This document shows, one piece after another, positions 26,778 through 35,812 of a stretch of 64,000 bases of DNA. Both the position numbers and the translations under genes were made by a program. A model generated the notes under the pieces. The model saw nothing but the letters and a program-made list of their open reading frames with translations. It ran no database searches and was not told where the DNA came from. Where the stretch lies: the NCBI RefSeq assembly GCF_028290025.1, contig NZ_JAQGKQ010000026.1, positions 1-64,000 on the forward strand. The letters run 5' to 3'. Source of the DNA: Cypionkella sp. (lineage in GTDB: Bacteria > Pseudomonadota > Alphaproteobacteria > Rhodobacterales > Rhodobacteraceae). The first letter of the stretch is position 1; the number at the start of each line of letters is the position of its first letter.

Positions 26778-27710
26778 ATGCGCCTAAAATCCCTCCTCAG
26801 CGCTTGCTTACTTAGCGCCACTTGCCTTGCAAGCGCGGCACAAGCTGACGATCCCGGCTTGTGGAAAGTCTACAACGATACGTTCAAATCAGCCAAATAC
26901 GTCGATCTGACCCATACGATCACGCCGGATATTCCGGTTTGGGCCGGGTTTGGTGGCCCAACCTTTGCCCCCGCAACCGCTGGTGTGGCGATGGAGGGCT
27001 ATGTCGCCAAGGACGAGGCGTTTACATACGAAAAACATGGGTTTGAGGCCACCAATTACATCCTGCGCACTGACCAGCTTGGCACGCAACTCGACCCGCC
27101 CGCGCATTGGGCGCCGGAGTATCCGGCGATTGACGAGTTGCCCGCAACCTACACCCTGCGCCCACTTGTGGTGATCAATATAGAGCCGCAAGTCGCCAAG
27201 GACTTCGGCTATGCCTTGCAAGTCTCCGACATTGAAGCGTTTGAAAAAGAATACGGCACGATCCCAGAAGGTTCTGTGGTGATGGTGCGCTCTGGTTGGT
27301 CAAAAGGTTGGCCCGATAAGGAATTTGCCGCGCGGGCACCCTTCCCCGGGGTCGGTCTGGACGCGCTGAAATTCTTGCATGAGCAGCGCAAGATCCTGTT
27401 CCACGGCCATGAACCGCTGGATACCGATGCCACTCCGACGTTAGAAGGTGAGCACTGGCTCATGCACAACGGCTATGCGCAGGCCGAAGGCGTGGCCAAC
27501 CTTGACAAAGTTCCGCCAGTGGGCGCGCTGATTGCCATCGGGTATCCGAAGTTCGGCGGCGGGCTGGGCGGCTACGCGCGCTACGTCGCGATTTGCCCGC
27601 CTGACTGGCAGTACGGCATCTCTGTAGGTGAAGTCGCGGAGGCACCGCTGCCGAAATCAGACAAGTTGCTGAAATTCGATGCCGCGCGCGGGATGCGTAT
27701 ACGCGAATAA
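26778..27710 (+). CDS. Exported cyclase-family hydrolase (PF04199) with QxGTQxD motif
   Basis: A 310-residue protein beginning with a clear signal peptide (MRLKSLLSACLLSATCLASA, cleavage near AQA-DD). The mature part carries DLTHTITPDIPVW and QLGTQLDPPAH (residues 100-110). In kynurenine formamidase and isatin hydrolase the motif is HxGTHxDxPxH and the two His bind metal. Here both are Gln, while Asp106 and His110 remain. A QxGTQ variant occurs in part of the superfamily. It probably hydrolyses an amide, lactone or cyclic compound in the periplasm, the reverse side of the pathway from the cytoplasmic aminotransferase. ATG 26778 gives the signal peptide. Confidence 0.85.
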   Translation: MRLKSLLSACLLSATCLASAAQADDPGLWKVYNDTFKSAKYVDLTHTITPDIPVWAGFGGPTFAPATAGVAMEGYVAKDEAFTYEKHGFEATNYILRTDQLGTQLDPPAHWAPEYPAIDELPATYTLRPLVVINIEPQVAKDFGYALQVSDIEAFEKEYGTIPEGSVVMVRSGWSKGWPDKEFAARAPFPGVGLDALKFLHEQRKILFHGHEPLDTDATPTLEGEHWLMHNGYAQAEGVANLDKVPPVGALIAIGYPKFGGGLGGYARYVAICPPDWQYGISVGEVAEAPLPKSDKLLKFDAARGMRIRE

Positions 27711-27726
27711 CCGCGCGAATAGTGAA

Positions 27727-27761
27727 ATGCGCGTCAGTAAATAAGCCTTGCTGACGCGCAT
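27727..27761 (+). terminator. Perfect inverted repeat after the cyclase gene
   Basis: ATGCGCGTCAG (27727-27737) and CTGACGCGCAT (27751-27761) form a perfect 11-bp stem with a 13-nt loop, 16 bp after the stop codon. There is no T tract, so termination may be weak or depend on other factors. The rest of the 27711-28016 gap shows no gene. Confidence 0.6.
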
Positions 27762-28016
27762 GCAGGGTAGAAACTCCTTCGTATCAGCGCCCCGGGCACG
27801 CATTGGCAGATCAAGCAATAGCAGATACTCGACTGTAATCGGGCGGCTGAATTTTGTTTCGCCTCATCTTCAAAGGGTTCGAATTAATTGAGCCCACGCC
27901 ACTGCGTTGCCACGCTTTGTCATCATCGAGCGAGGAAAGATTGCGAGGACTACGGCAAACCGGCGGCTTTGGTTTCAACTAACAGACGACGCGGAATGTC
28001 TGCGCTATGACTTCGG

Positions 28017-29027
28017 TCAGTTCAGCACCTGATTGCGCATCCGTCCTTCGATCAACAGGATCTGAACGGTTCGAGCGGCGTTGCTGCGCATCTCGATTGC
28101 CGCGTCGTCCGAGTAGAAAGCATTGTGCGGTGTTATGACCAGTCGCCCGGCAAGCCAAGCCGCACGTTGCCGCCAGTCGTCCAGCAATGGGTGAGGGCCC
28201 GGAGGCTCTTGCGGCAGCGTGTCAATCGCAGCAGCGGCCAGACGCCCGCTTCGCAGTGCCGCCTCCAGCGCGTTCAAATCACTGGTCAACTCGCCACGTG
28301 CGGTATTAACAAGGATTGCGCCCGGTTTCATTTGTGCAAGGCCATCTGCGCCCATCAGGTCCTTGGTGCTGGGGGTGGCCGGGCAGCGCAGCGTTACCAC
28401 ATCGGATTGTGCCAGCAGATCCTCTAACCGTTCTGCCCGTTCGTAGCCGACGGCTTTTTCATGGCCAGGCGGCTGGTGCGGATCATAGCCCAAAATGCGA
28501 AAACCAAAGGGTTTCAACCGGTTGATGACCGCCGTGCCGATGCGTCCCACCCCCACCACGCCTATCGTGCTACGGTTTGAGCGTGAGAGACGCTTCAAAC
28601 TGTGAACCTGCCAGCCATCGGAAAAGTTGCGCGCACGGGCGTCATGTTCCCAAAGCCTGCGGTGCAATGATAGTATCATCGCCATGGCATGGTCGGCCAC
28701 TTCCTCTGTGCCGTAATCTGGGTTGTTGGCAAAGCGGATGTCCGCATGCGTCAGCGCTGCAACGTCGATCTTCTCATAGCCTACACCATATCGCACAACA
28801 CCCCGGCATCGGCTCAGATGGTTTATGCTGCGCGGTCCAAGACGCGCGCCCCAGACCATCAAAGCGTCCAGCCGCGCCAATCGGGCTGGATCAAAGAGCG
28901 TCTCATCGGTGGTGTCGAAGAAGTCGATCTCAACAGCGTCGCCTAAGATCGATGCTTCAAGGTCGGGCTGACCGATCATGTGATCGGTGATGCCGACCAC
29001 ATACTTGGTCATCGAAGTTTTTGCCAT
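28017..29027 (-). CDS. D-2-hydroxyacid dehydrogenase (C-terminal-binding-protein-like)
   Basis: A 336-residue NAD-dependent dehydrogenase. The nucleotide-binding motif is GVVGVGRIGTAV followed by ILGYDPH. The catalytic Arg lies in LVNTARGEL, a Glu follows further on, and the catalytic His is in ITPHNAFYSDD. It should interconvert a 2-oxo acid and a D-2-hydroxy acid. ATG 29027 or 29012 are both possible. It runs opposite to the aminotransferase operon and is divergent from the molybdoenzyme gene. A link to the 2-oxo acid made by the aminotransferase is plausible. Confidence 0.9.
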   Translation of the reverse strand: MAKTSMTKYVVGITDHMIGQPDLEASILGDAVEIDFFDTTDETLFDPARLARLDALMVWGARLGPRSINHLSRCRGVVRYGVGYEKIDVAALTHADIRFANNPDYGTEEVADHAMAMILSLHRRLWEHDARARNFSDGWQVHSLKRLSRSNRSTIGVVGVGRIGTAVINRLKPFGFRILGYDPHQPPGHEKAVGYERAERLEDLLAQSDVVTLRCPATPSTKDLMGADGLAQMKPGAILVNTARGELTSDLNALEAALRSGRLAAAAIDTLPQEPPGPHPLLDDWRQRAAWLAGRLVITPHNAFYSDDAAIEMRSNAARTVQILLIEGRMRNQVLN

Positions 29028-29413
29028 CTGTTACAGAGTTCCTTAAAGTTCAACTTAGGGCAGCGCAGTCGATAGCGGCCCGTAGGGATACGCGGTCAAG
29101 TCTAGCGCAGAATTGCTGTATTAGGTTTTCGATAATTTCTGCAGAAAGCTAAAGTTTCACCATATTGTGCCGCCGAAACGCGGGTAATCTGTTGTTTGCC
29201 CAAACATGGCCCGAAGCGGTTTATTCTTCGGCCCGCGTGCTGCGCAGCTTGGTTGTGCTGTTAAACAACAGTCCTTTGGGATGGCCTTTGTATGGCTTCG
29301 AAGTTAAAGCTCTGTCCGAGCGTGGACATGACGAGGTGTGTTATCGCTTTGCATTGCTGTCGCGGGACGCTCAAGGGCGGCCTCTCCCCGCCCTGATCCA
29401 TCGGACTCCTGAC
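29028..29413. other. Divergent intergenic region
   Basis: This stretch separates the dehydrogenase and molybdoenzyme genes. An open plus-strand frame covers part of it but its residues (MCRRNAGNLLFAQTWPEA) are unlike any molybdoenzyme N terminus, so it is treated as 5' non-coding DNA with promoters for both genes. No operator could be defined. Confidence 0.5.
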
Positions 29414-31741
29414 ATGACAGAACTGTCGCGCTTTCGCCAACATAGCAGTCACTGGGGCGCGTTCCGAGCGCGTCGTGGTGTCGATGGCGCGATCGAGATT
29501 GAGCCTTTCGTGGACGACCCGGAACCGTCAGCTTTGCTCGGCAACATTGCCGCATCGCTGGATCATCCGGCTCGTCTGCGCCGCCCAATGGTGCGCAAGG
29601 GCTGGCTGGAAAACGGACCGGGGCCTGATATGCGTCGCGGGCGTGATACTTACGTCGAGATCGACTGGGACGCGGCACTTGATCTGACCGCGCGCGAACT
29701 GATCCGGCTTGGGGCTAGGCCGGATATGGCTGATGCGGATACTCTGCCCGGCGCGCATGTTTTCGGCGGATCTTATGGCTGGGCCTCTGCCGGGCGGTTT
29801 CATCATGCGCAAAGCCAGTTGCACCGGTTTCTGAACACCAGTTTTGGCGGCTATGTCGCAGGCGTTGACACCTATTCTTCGGCGGCGGGGACGGTGATTT
29901 TGTCGATGGTTTGGGGCAATTCCCTGAAGTTGAACCGCGATCATCCGTATCTGGCGGAGCTTGCTACAGATACCGAATTGCTGATTAGTTTTGGCGGATT
30001 GCCTCTGCGCAACACCGCAATCAGTCCTGGCGGTAATTCACAGCACTCTGTCCGTCAGGCTTTGGAGGATGCTGCTGCGCGGGGCTGCGGATTTGTGTCG
30101 ATCAGCCCGATTGCCGACGATATGGACGCGCTGCCGGGCTTGAGCAGGCTTGCGCCTCGGCCCGGCACTGATGTGGCGCTGATGCTTGGGATGGCGCATC
30201 ATCTGCATACGACGGGTCGGGCGGATCGAGCTTATCTTGATCGCTACACCACTGGATATGACCGCTTCGTGGCCTATCTGACGGGCGAAACCGATGGTGT
30301 TCCTAAGACTGCCGATTGGGCGGCGGCAATCTGTGATGTGCCTGCGAATGAGATCACGGCGCTGGCCGAGCGTGCATCGAAACTGCGCACGCTGATTAAT
30401 GTAACCTATTCGCTGCAACGGGCTGAGAATGGCGAGCAACCGATCTGGATGGCGCTGACGCTTTCGGCGATGCTGGGGCGTTGCGGCGAGGCTGGGGCGG
30501 GGTTTTGCTATGGGCTTGGCTCGATTGGCAATATTGGCAAGCCACCGCTGGAGGTACCGCTGCCGACTTTGCCACAAGGCAAGAACCGGGTCGGCGATTT
30601 CATTCCCTGCGCGCGGATCGCGGAATTACTGCTGCATCCGGGTAAAGTCTATGCGTATATGGGCGAGACGCGGCACTATGCCGATATCCGGCTGGTCTAT
30701 TGGGCAGGCGGCAATCCGTTTCACCATCACCAAGACCTGACCCGTCTGACCGATGCGTTCGCGCGACCGGACACGATCATCGTGCATGACAGCGTTGGCA
30801 CCGCCACGGCAAACCACGCGGACATCATCTTTCCGACCACAGTGACGGCAGAGCGCGAAGATATTGGGGCGGGCGGCAATGACCCTTTCCTTATCGCGAT
30901 GGAGCAACTTGCTGCGCCCTATGGCGAGGCCCGCGATGATTTTGAGATTTTCGCAGGTCTTGCCGAGCGGATTGGTTGTGGCGCTGCCTTCAGCGAAGGT
31001 CTCGACAGCAACGGTTGGTTGAAGCGGATTTATGCTGTCACGCAGCAGGCGTTGACCGCGCAAGGGCTGCTCGCACCGGATTATGGCACGTTCCGGCAAG
31101 GCATGGTTCTTTCGCTGCCTACGCGGAAAAGCGATGGCGATATCCGGCGCTTTCACAGCGATCCTGCGGCGCATCCGTTGAAAACTCCGTCGGGTCGGAT
31201 CGAGATTTTCTCGGACCGCGTGGCGGCGGCTGGCCTGCCGGGGCATCCGGCTTGGATAGCGCCGCTAGCGTGGTTGGGGGCTTCGTCTGCGGCAGAGCAT
31301 CCGTTTCACTTGGTGGCAAACCAACCGGCGAACAGGCTGCACAGCCAGCTGGATTTTGGCGCGACCAGTATGGACAGCAAAAATGCAGGGCGGGAAGTTG
31401 CGCGGTTGAACCCCGCCGATGCTGCAAGTTTGGGTATTTCCGACGGCGATGTGATCAGGATTTGGAATGGCCGTGGCGCGACTTTGGCATCGGCCTTGCT
31501 GTCCGATGCGATCCGCAGCGGTGTTGTGCAGTTGGCAACCGGTGCATGGTATGCGCCGATTGATCTCGCCGGGTCGGGCAGGACTTGCGTGAACGGCAAC
31601 CCGAATGCGGTGACTTCTGATATTGGCGCGTCGATTTTAAGCCAAGGCTGCGCGGGTCAGCTTTCGCTGGTTTCGATTGAGCGTCTGACCACTGAGCCGC
31701 CGCCAGTTGTGCCGCATGTGGATATCCTGCGCCGCGTCTGA
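29414..31741 (+). CDS. Molybdopterin oxidoreductase, BisC-like (biotin/methionine sulfoxide reductase)
   Basis: From ATG 29414 the protein has 775 residues, the usual BisC length. It starts FRQHSSHWGAFRARRG without a signal peptide, so it is cytoplasmic. There is no N-terminal Cys cluster for an iron-sulfur centre. GGSYGWASAGRFHH and GVDTYSSAAGTVI match the DMSO/TMAO/biotin sulfoxide reductase group; the Ser in the latter is the expected molybdenum ligand. The C-terminal part (HLVANQPANRLHSQLDFGAT, VRLNPADAA-like, then SDGDVIRIWNGRGA) is the MGD-binding domain. It would reduce a sulfoxide such as methionine or biotin sulfoxide using bis-MGD. Confidence 0.88.
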   Translation: MTELSRFRQHSSHWGAFRARRGVDGAIEIEPFVDDPEPSALLGNIAASLDHPARLRRPMVRKGWLENGPGPDMRRGRDTYVEIDWDAALDLTARELIRLGARPDMADADTLPGAHVFGGSYGWASAGRFHHAQSQLHRFLNTSFGGYVAGVDTYSSAAGTVILSMVWGNSLKLNRDHPYLAELATDTELLISFGGLPLRNTAISPGGNSQHSVRQALEDAAARGCGFVSISPIADDMDALPGLSRLAPRPGTDVALMLGMAHHLHTTGRADRAYLDRYTTGYDRFVAYLTGETDGVPKTADWAAAICDVPANEITALAERASKLRTLINVTYSLQRAENGEQPIWMALTLSAMLGRCGEAGAGFCYGLGSIGNIGKPPLEVPLPTLPQGKNRVGDFIPCARIAELLLHPGKVYAYMGETRHYADIRLVYWAGGNPFHHHQDLTRLTDAFARPDTIIVHDSVGTATANHADIIFPTTVTAEREDIGAGGNDPFLIAMEQLAAPYGEARDDFEIFAGLAERIGCGAAFSEGLDSNGWLKRIYAVTQQALTAQGLLAPDYGTFRQGMVLSLPTRKSDGDIRRFHSDPAAHPLKTPSGRIEIFSDRVAAAGLPGHPAWIAPLAWLGASSAAEHPFHLVANQPANRLHSQLDFGATSMDSKNAGREVARLNPADAASLGISDGDVIRIWNGRGATLASALLSDAIRSGVVQLATGAWYAPIDLAGSGRTCVNGNPNAVTSDIGASILSQGCAGQLSLVSIERLTTEPPPVVPHVDILRRV

Positions 31742-32266
31742 TCTCGGCAAACCCCAGAACCTAGAGCGCGTGACTGATTACGTAGCGCAGTCGCGCGCGG
31801 CCAAGCCCAAGCATGAATCGTGAGGCTCCGGGCGTTGGATAGGGGCTTGAAGCCCGCCCAGAGAGCCGACAGGAAAACTCGACTGTTTAGGTCGTGAAAG
31901 CGGGAAAATGCTTCCCCATCTCTACCTATCTACGAAATAGACAATAAGGACAGGTCGGTCTATCTCTTTCCATAACGAAACCGCAGCAATCGAAACCGCT
32001 TTTTCGACGTTGGTTCCGGGGAAGATCGCCCAAGTGCGCCCGGACACGACGAAAGCTGCATCATAGCGAAGCAAGGAACCCGGCATGACGGCATACCTCT
32101 GTATGCCATTGAAATAGCTATGTCTTTTTGTAGCCGTATCTGTGGCCGCTTTTGAAGTTTTGTCCCTATGCGGCCGCAGCGGCTTGTGGATCGCATATAA
32201 CTATCGCCCCGCTCGTGCTGCTTTTTGCAGCCGTGGGCACAAAATCCAATCATCAGGAATTGTTCC
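31742..32266. other. Gene-free region with a hairpin
   Basis: No gene is seen. GCGCGTGACTG (31766-31776) and CAGTCGCGCGC (31788-31798) form an 11-bp stem with one G-T pair, 25 bp after the molybdoenzyme stop, probably a terminator. The remaining 460 bp should hold the promoter of the ABC transporter operon; no riboswitch was recognised. Confidence 0.55.
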
Positions 32267-33904
32267 ATGACTGACCATCTGACTTCTCTTCGACTGTCGC
32301 GCCGCAGCCTGCTTGCTGGCTCTGCCGCGCTGACCATTGCCTCGTTCAGCGGAGTTTCGGCCTTTGCGCAGGCTCCGGCAGGCGGCGATATCGTCTTCTT
32401 GATCAACTCACTGGGCGACACATGGATTCCGAACAACAGCGCGATTTCCAGTTTCCAGGGCCATATCTGGGGCCATGTCTCTGACAAGCTGGTCTATGTC
32501 GATGTTGATGGCACCCCAAGCCCGTGGCTGGCCGAAAGCTGGGAGCAAAACGACACTGCCACTGAGTTCACCCTAAAGCTGAAAAGCGGCGTGACGTTCT
32601 CGGATGCCACCCCATTGGACGCAGCGGCTGTAATCGCCAACCTTGATATCTGGTATGCCGGTCGCACCGATGACGGGATTAACCCGATCGGCTTGTTCCC
32701 GAAAACATATGACCACGCCGAGGCGGTCGATCCGCTGACGGTTAAAGTGGTGTTCAAAGCCCCGACCTTGGGCTTTATTCCCACACTGGGCTATCACGGA
32801 TCTATTTTGATTTCGCCTAAGACACTGGCGACGCCTGCGACCGAGCAAGCTGACCTGAGCAAAACTGCAGGCAGCGGGCCTTATGTGGTCGACTCGTGGA
32901 AAGAGGGCGATTTCGTCAAGCTGATGAAGCGCGCTGATTACAACTGGGGTCCGGCGGCGGTTGGGCATACTGGTCCGGCGTTCTTGGACAGCATCACCTA
33001 CAAGCTGGTGGCTGAGCAATCGTTGCGAGTGGCGGCTGTGCAAGCGGGTCAAGCCGATATCGCCTATAACGCTTCGCCCCAAGAGTTGCAGTCGCTTCAG
33101 GAAGCTGGGTTTACCGTGGCGACACCGCGCTATCTGGGCTTTGTGAACGGCTGGGCGATCAACACCAAGCTGGCCCCGTATAACGATGTAAAAGTGCGCC
33201 AAGCCCTGCAAGTGGCGATCAATCGGCAAGAGATTATCGACACGGTTTACACGCCGGATTGGAAGCTTGCGACCTCGTTCATTCAAAGCAACGTGCCGGG
33301 GGCGACCGATCACAGTGCGCTGCTGGCCTATGATGCCGCTAAGGCGGAGGCTTTGCTGGATGAGGCAGGTTGGGTCAAAGGTGCCGATGGCATCCGAGTG
33401 AAGGATGGCGTTGAATTGCTGCTGACGCTGCATTCTAACCCGTATCTCGCGACCTCGAAATCGGTGGACGAGTTGATCGCGCAGCAACTGGGCCGGATCG
33501 GCTGGAAAGTCGAAATCCGCGCCTACGACGTGGTGACGTTTGGCGAGAAGGTCCATTGCGCGGGCGACACGATCCCTGCCTACGAAGTGACCCGCAGCTT
33601 TATCGACGCGGGCACTGTGGCGGGCATTTTGACCGACGCCAACAAAGGTGAGAACTGGTTCAACCTTGGCGAAAGCGATGCACGGATCAATGATCTTCGC
33701 GATCAGATTGCCGGAGCAGGCTCGCTGGAAGTGCGCGCACCGCTGCTGGATGAGCTGAAGGCCTATGTACTTGAGCAGGGCTACTTTATTCCCCGCACCC
33801 AGATCGTCCAGCGCATCTATGTGCAGTCGCCCGAGGTGAAAGGCGTCGTTTACAACGGCGTCGCCTACGCCAGCTACTACGCCGCGACCAAAGGCACCGC
33901 CTGA
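32267..33904 (+). CDS. ABC transporter substrate-binding protein (family 5, peptide/nickel type)
   Basis: A 545-residue exported protein. The N terminus LRLSRRSLLAGSAALTIASF followed by AFAQA is a Tat-type signal peptide (SRRSLLAG). The mature part has the SBP family 5 pattern: TPSPWLAESWEQND, EFTLKLKSGVTFSDATPLD and the later VRQALQVAINRQEIIDTVY. Such proteins bind oligopeptides, nickel complexes, glutathione or other small amphipathic compounds in the periplasm. AGGA precedes ATG 32267. It heads a run of plus-strand genes encoding the permeases and ATPase and then flavin monooxygenases, so its ligand is probably the substrate of these enzymes. Confidence 0.92.
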   Translation: MTDHLTSLRLSRRSLLAGSAALTIASFSGVSAFAQAPAGGDIVFLINSLGDTWIPNNSAISSFQGHIWGHVSDKLVYVDVDGTPSPWLAESWEQNDTATEFTLKLKSGVTFSDATPLDAAAVIANLDIWYAGRTDDGINPIGLFPKTYDHAEAVDPLTVKVVFKAPTLGFIPTLGYHGSILISPKTLATPATEQADLSKTAGSGPYVVDSWKEGDFVKLMKRADYNWGPAAVGHTGPAFLDSITYKLVAEQSLRVAAVQAGQADIAYNASPQELQSLQEAGFTVATPRYLGFVNGWAINTKLAPYNDVKVRQALQVAINRQEIIDTVYTPDWKLATSFIQSNVPGATDHSALLAYDAAKAEALLDEAGWVKGADGIRVKDGVELLLTLHSNPYLATSKSVDELIAQQLGRIGWKVEIRAYDVVTFGEKVHCAGDTIPAYEVTRSFIDAGTVAGILTDANKGENWFNLGESDARINDLRDQIAGAGSLEVRAPLLDELKAYVLEQGYFIPRTQIVQRIYVQSPEVKGVVYNGVAYASYYAATKGTA

Positions 33905-33921
33905 TCCGGCGAAACGCTGAA

Positions 33922-33950
33922 CCGGTCTAACCAAGCCCGGTCTAACCAAG
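33922..33950 (+). repeat. Short tandem repeat between binding protein and permease genes
   Basis: CCGGTCTAACCAAG occurs at 33922-33935 and again at 33937-33950. It lies in the 58-bp spacer and may be a duplication around the permease translation start region. Confidence 0.7.
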
Positions 33951-33962
33951 AAAGTGAATGGC

Positions 33963-34967
33963 ATGAGAAACGCCTATTTGAACTATGCGGGCAAACGCCT
34001 TCTACAGGCCGCCGTTGTGGTGCTGTTGGCTTATGTCTTCACCTTCTTGGTGGTCAGCATCCTGCCCGGTGATCCGATCACCAACGTGCTGCACGATCCA
34101 CAGAACGCGTTCACCATGGCGCAGATTCAAGAGATCATCGAAGCGCAGGGGTTGAATGATCCTGTTGCCTTGCAGTTGTGGCACGCGCTGTCTGGCTTCG
34201 TTACTGGCGATCTGGGGCTGTCGATGCGCTCTAGCCGTCCGGTGGCCACGTTGATTTCCGAGGTGCTGCCCTCGACCCTCATCCTAGCGTCGTCGGCATT
34301 GGCGGTGGCCTTGGTGCTGGCTGGGCTGATCGCTTATGGCAGCCAGTTTCTGCCCCGGCGATTTGGTCAAGGCTTTGTGCGCAGCTTGCCGTCGCTGTTT
34401 CTGTCGGTGCCTACTTTCGTGATCGGGCTGGTGCTGATCCATCTGTTCGGTTTCCAGTTGGGTCTGTTCATGGTGATTGACCCGAACAGCTTTTGGGCGA
34501 CAGTGTTTGCTTCTATCGCCCTTGGCATCCCAATCTCGGCGCAGATTGCCGAGGTTCTGGTGGCAAACCTCGACAACGAATCCGCTCAAGAATATGCCGC
34601 CGTTGCCCGTGCGCGGGGGCTGCGGCAGACGCCGCTGTTCTTCCGGCATTTCCTGAAACCCTCAGCACTGCCAGTCGTCACAGTGGTGGCGCTGATGGTG
34701 GGCGAAGTTCTCGGCGGCGCGCTGATAACTGAGACGGTTTTTGGCCGCACCGGCATCGGCAATCTCGTGCAACGGTCGGTGGTGACGCAAGACTTGCCTG
34801 TGCTGCAAGCCGTGGTGTCACTCGCCGCTATGGTCTTCGTGCTGGTCAATCTGATCGCCGATCTGGTCTATCCGCTGCTGGACCCTCGCGTGAAAATTTT
34901 GGGTGCAACTGCGGTGCGGTCAAGCGCCTCAACCTCTGACACTGCATCCCCAACGGTGACTGTATGA
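33963..34967 (+). CDS. ABC transporter permease (DppB/OppB type)
   Basis: A 334-residue membrane protein. The first helix (LLQAAVVVLLAYVFTFLVVS) and LPGDPIT are typical of DppB proteins, followed by five more membrane helices. The EAA loop that contacts the ATPase is in EYAAVARARGLRQTPLFFRH. It ends with a polar tail of about 25 residues rich in Ser and Thr. ATG 33963 follows AAGAAAG; a GTG three codons upstream is an alternative. Its stop overlaps the next gene's ATG (ATGA), so the two permeases are coupled and form the heteromeric channel. Confidence 0.92.
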   Translation: MRNAYLNYAGKRLLQAAVVVLLAYVFTFLVVSILPGDPITNVLHDPQNAFTMAQIQEIIEAQGLNDPVALQLWHALSGFVTGDLGLSMRSSRPVATLISEVLPSTLILASSALAVALVLAGLIAYGSQFLPRRFGQGFVRSLPSLFLSVPTFVIGLVLIHLFGFQLGLFMVIDPNSFWATVFASIALGIPISAQIAEVLVANLDNESAQEYAAVARARGLRQTPLFFRHFLKPSALPVVTVVALMVGEVLGGALITETVFGRTGIGNLVQRSVVTQDLPVLQAVVSLAAMVFVLVNLIADLVYPLLDPRVKILGATAVRSSASTSDTASPTVTV

Positions 34968-35812
34968 CAATCTCCCTCGCCTCCGCCTTGTCGCGAAAAC
35001 GTCTCCACGCGCCCTTCGCAGCCTTGGGAATACCGCCTAGCGTGGCCCTGGCCTTCATAATCCTCGCTTTGGTCATCGGCTGGTCACTGGTGCCCGGATT
35101 GTTCAGTGGCCACGACCCGTTTGTCGGAGTCCCGGCTGACAAATTACAGGCACCCAGCATTGCGCATTGGTTTGGCACCGATCAACTGGGCCGCGATCTT
35201 TACGCCCGCGTCGTGCATGGCACTGCGTCGTCGGTATCCAGCGCGCTGATTGCAGTAGTGATCGGCCTGTTTGTTGGCGGGTTGATTGGCCTGCTGGCGG
35301 GGTTCCTCGGCGGCTGGGTTGACATAATTTTCGCCCGTCTGGTCGATGTGTTGTTGGCGATCCCCAGCTTTCTGCTGGCGGTTATCGTCGTCACGGCGCT
35401 CGGCTTTGACACCATCAACGCGGCCATCGCCACCGGAGTCTCTGCCGTCGCTGTTTTCGCGCGGGTGATGCGATCAGAGGTGATCAAGACGCGTCAGGCC
35501 ACGTTCGTTGAGGCTTCGTTCCTGTCGGGCGGCTCGCGCTGGCATATTCTGCTGCGCCACGTGCTGCCAAACGCTTCGCGCTCGGTGTTGCCGCTGGCCG
35601 TGCTGCGCTTTGGTCTGTCGATCTTGGTCATCGCGGGCCTTGCGTTCCTTGGCTACGGCGACCCGCCGCCAGCTTCGGATTGGGGTCTGCTGATCTCAAT
35701 CGGCAAAGATTACATGAAATGGCCTTGGCTGATCTACGCCCCCGCCATTGCCATTATCGCCACCGTTCTCTCACTCAACAGGATCAGCCGATGGCTTCGC
35801 AAGACAGATTGA
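34964..35812 (+). CDS. ABC transporter permease (DppC/OppC type)
   Basis: A 282-residue protein with an N-terminal cytoplasmic segment, a first helix (ALAFIILALVIGWSLVPGLF), the family motif HWFGTDQLGRDLYARVVHGT and an EAA loop (FVEASFLSGGSRWHILLRHV). FGLSILVIAGLAFLGYGDPP and DWGLLISIGKDYM are characteristic of DppC proteins. It pairs with the upstream permease. The next gene starts 22 bp before its stop. Confidence 0.92.
   Translation: MTISLASALSRKRLHAPFAALGIPPSVALAFIILALVIGWSLVPGLFSGHDPFVGVPADKLQAPSIAHWFGTDQLGRDLYARVVHGTASSVSSALIAVVIGLFVGGLIGLLAGFLGGWVDIIFARLVDVLLAIPSFLLAVIVVTALGFDTINAAIATGVSAVAVFARVMRSEVIKTRQATFVEASFLSGGSRWHILLRHVLPNASRSVLPLAVLRFGLSILVIAGLAFLGYGDPPPASDWGLLISIGKDYMKWPWLIYAPAIAIIATVLSLNRISRWLRKTD

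Noticed and set aside
31742-32266. SAM, cobalamin or molybdenum-cofactor riboswitch upstream of the transporter
   Set aside because: No conserved riboswitch core sequence was recognised; only a simple hairpin near the previous stop codon is visible.
32573-33964. 463-codon minus-strand open frame
   Set aside because: It is antisense to the binding protein gene; the plus-strand product has a Tat signal and family motifs.
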